Source of the DNA: Caryophanales bacterium UBA4951
GTDB lineage: Bacteria > Bacillota_I > Bacilli_A > RFN20 > CAG-826
Direction of reading: 5' to 3'
Length of the DNA: 7,044 nt
Assembly: GCA_002397465.1 (NCBI GenBank)
Contig: DHAP01000039.1
Span: 10,966 to 18,009, forward strand
Shown: positions 5,388 to 7,044 of the stretch, in pieces
How positions within the stretch are numbered: position 1 is the stretch's first letter
Layout: each line of letters begins with the position of its first letter
The notes under the pieces: generated by a model
Told to the model about the DNA's origin: nothing
Seen by the model: the letters and a program-made list of their open reading frames with translations, nothing else
Database searches by the model: none
Made by a program: the position numbers and the translations under genes

Positions 5388-7022
5388 TTAGGCGGTGATG
5401 GTGACGGTGATGCCGGAATCGCTCATATTGCTGAACGAGACCGAAGCAGTGAACTTATTGCCGTTGTTCATCGTCTGCGTATTGTTGTACCAATAGTTCG
5501 GGAATGACTTCTTGTAGGCGCCGTAAGTGAAGGTGTCACCGCTCTGGAAAAGCGTGGAGTTATCGGCAACCCAGACATGTTTGTTCGTGGTGTCGTAGGT
5601 TGTGTCAAAGTTGTTCTTGTTGGTGCAGTCCATCTCCTGGATGAGACGGTAGTTCCGATTCACGACGTTATAGTCGTTGCTGTTGGAATGGGCCGTCATC
5701 GTGTAGGTGTATTTGGAGCTCGAAGTGGTTGAGGTGACGATGCTATCCCCATAACTTCCGGTGGTGTTGCCGTTGTTGTAAGTGAGGTTGATCATTCTGG
5801 CGTCGACGTGATAGATCCTGACGCCATTCTCGGTGAAGCCCAAAGGATAGGCCCCGGCATAGTTGGACTCGCTGTCCTTTTGATTGAGTCCGGTTGGGGT
5901 GTAATACTCCATCAGGATGTACTCATCGAAGGCGGAGCCGTTCCAGCTGTCGCCAGCCGGGATCAAAATGCACTGACCAGTCGTGGATGATGGTTCGAGG
6001 GTTATCGTCGCCGAACCCGTCACGACATATGGATGGACCCAGCCCAAAGCGAACTTGCTATAGGCATTATGGTCGATGATGTTGTAGTCCATCATGTCGA
6101 TGCAGCCCATAGGGGCGTAGTTGACCGTGTTCTTGACCGAAGAAGCCACGTAATAGTCATCAAGCCCCATCAAGTGGCCGGTTTCGTGGATGTAGGTGTG
6201 GGCGTCTAGTTTGCTATTGCCATAACCTTCATACATGAAATCGTAAGAAGCCCAGCAATAATGAAAGCCGACCCTCTTAACGCTGGAGGCGGCATTGTTG
6301 TAATAGCTGGAGACGCTGTAATCGCTGAAGGTGTAGGCCCACATGAGGTTCTGCTGATCCTCATCGGTGTAGTTATTGGTGCTGGAATCATAATGAGGGG
6401 CGCTATAAACGAGCCAGACGCCATCGATCAAGCCATCATTGTCGTTATCGAACTCAGAGCAGGTGGTATTGTATTTCTTCTCGTACCAAGTGATCGCGTT
6501 CTCAAGAATCGTCCACGTCGCATCATAGCTTTCATTGCTAGAAGTGAGATTGGCAAGTTCTTTCACTGTGTAGCCGCACTCATACCAATCGGAAACGGTG
6601 CCGTTAAGCAAAAGATTGCCATAGCTGGACTTCGCGTAATATGAAGCCAAAGACTCCCATCCGGTATCGGAGCTAGCCCCGAAGAAGGTCTTGTAGATGT
6701 TGTTCCTCGTGGTCTCGGTGCAGACGCTGGTGTAGCCTTTGATTTCGACGGGGATGACAAGGATGTTCTGAGTGCCGGTCGAATTGAGCACAAAGCTATC
6801 CGAAGAGGCGTTTAGCTGAGCTTGGGTGTACTTTGATGTTTGAGAAGAATAATTGGTTCCGCTTTTGTCGGCGGTGCGAGTGGAATAATCGTAGGATGAT
6901 ATCGTCTTGTCAGCTGTTATGAGATTGCCGCTGTCAGCGCCGCCGAAAAGATCATAAATCGAGCATCCGGATAAGCAAAAGGATGCGAAGACTATCGTTA
7001 TAATCGCCGTTTGTTTTTTAAG
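5388..7022 (-). CDS. M6-family (immune inhibitor A-like) metalloprotease, predicted lipoprotein; start codon not canonical
   Basis: This is a secreted zinc endopeptidase, probably anchored outside the membrane. The first usual start in frame is GTG at 6791, but the frame runs on upstream into a textbook lipoprotein signal: KKQ, a hydrophobic stretch, then the lipobox LSGC. An AGGAG at 7033-7029 sits 6 bases before codon 7022-7020, which reads CTT where ATG or TTG is expected. From there the protein has 544 residues. A Ser/Thr-rich linker follows the lipid-modified Cys. The protease domain includes the calcium-loop-like DNDNDGLIDG (192-201) and the zinc motif HETGHLMGLDD (279-289), fitting HExxHxxGxxD with E280 catalytic. 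PMGCIDMMDY (304-313) resembles the segment that follows the zinc site in M6 enzymes. The C-terminal part (from about 340) is beta-rich, Asn/Thr/Ser/Tyr-rich and unassigned. M6 is well supported; substrate unknown. Confidence 0.87.
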   Translation of the reverse strand, partial: LKKQTAIITIVFASFCLSGCSIYDLFGGADSGNLITADKTISSYDYSTRTADKSGTNYSSQTSKYTQAQLNASSDSFVLNSTGTQNILVIPVEIKGYTSVCTETTRNNIYKTFFGASSDTGWESLASYYAKSSYGNLLLNGTVSDWYECGYTVKELANLTSSNESYDATWTILENAITWYEKKYNTTCSEFDNDNDGLIDGVWLVYSAPHYDSSTNNYTDEDQQNLMWAYTFSDYSVSSYYNNAASSVKRVGFHYCWASYDFMYEGYGNSKLDAHTYIHETGHLMGLDDYYVASSVKNTVNYAPMGCIDMMDYNIIDHNAYSKFALGWVHPYVVTGSATITLEPSSTTGQCILIPAGDSWNGSAFDEYILMEYYTPTGLNQKDSESNYAGAYPLGFTENGVRIYHVDARMINLTYNNGNTTGSYGDSIVTSTTSSSKYTYTMTAHSNSNDYNVVNRNYRLIQEMDCTNKNNFDTTYDTTNKHVWVADNSTLFQSGDTFTYGAYKKSFPNYWYNNTQTMNNGNKFTASVSFSNMSDSGITVTITA

Positions 7023-7028
7023 TTTAAA

Positions 7029-7033
7029 CTCCT
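7029..7033 (-). promoter_or_regulatory. Ribosome binding site pointing to the upstream protease start
   Basis: AGGAG on the minus strand lies 6 bases before codon CTT (7022-7020) and 7 bases before the place where a single inserted G would create TTG. An in-frame TAG at 7034-7032 overlaps it, so translation cannot begin further upstream. This argues that the start at 6791, which would remove the lipoprotein signal, is not the native one. Confidence 0.6.
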
Positions 7034-7044
7034 AGGTGCACGTA

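Noticed and set aside
6206..6424. Small minus-strand frame inside the protease gene
   Set aside because: It lies in another frame of a gene with clear zinc-protease motifs and has no ribosome binding site or family resemblance that I can see.
1..7044. CRISPR arrays, tRNA or rRNA genes, insertion sequences
   Set aside because: I found no regularly spaced repeats, no tRNA-like or rRNA-like stretches, and no transposase or terminal inverted repeats. The only exact long repeat is the 23-bp promoter block.

Overview
The window looks like Bacilli-type Firmicutes DNA, possibly a gut Erysipelotrichia-, RF39- or Mollicutes-like relative. The grounds are sigma-A promoters with TTGACA boxes, AGGAG-type ribosome binding sites, U-tracted intrinsic terminators, a perfect CcpA cre site, a lipobox protein, and an oversized OppD with a charged insertion of the kind seen in Mollicutes. 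TGA is used as a stop (oppD), so there is no sign of the Mycoplasma code. Every gene lies on the minus strand, so transcription runs from high to low coordinates. The lineage is an inference; no marker gene is present.

Right side (7044 to about 4785): a secreted M6-family (immune inhibitor A-like) zinc metalloprotease with a lipoprotein signal but no canonical start codon, then a hairpin, a small four-helix membrane protein of unknown function, and a strong intrinsic terminator.

Middle (about 4740 to 4155): a gene-free stretch of some 690 bases that is dense in signals. It holds a well-formed promoter, a roughly 240-nt structured RNA I could not identify with its own terminator, nested inverted repeats, a cre site, and the opp promoter. 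The RNA promoter and the opp promoter share an identical 23-bp block containing the -35 box, and both have a 16-bp spacer. The RNA also carries a perfect 9-nt Shine-Dalgarno sequence with no reading frame behind it.

Left side (4154 to 1): an oppBCDF-type oligopeptide ABC importer operon with 5-nt gaps and a 4-nt ATGA overlap. It is cut by the window edge inside oppF. No substrate-binding protein is in the window.

Taken together, the window pairs an extracellular protease with a peptide importer, which fits peptide scavenging. The cre site suggests carbon-source control of opp. The most promising undescribed element is the structured RNA with its promoter twin in front of opp.
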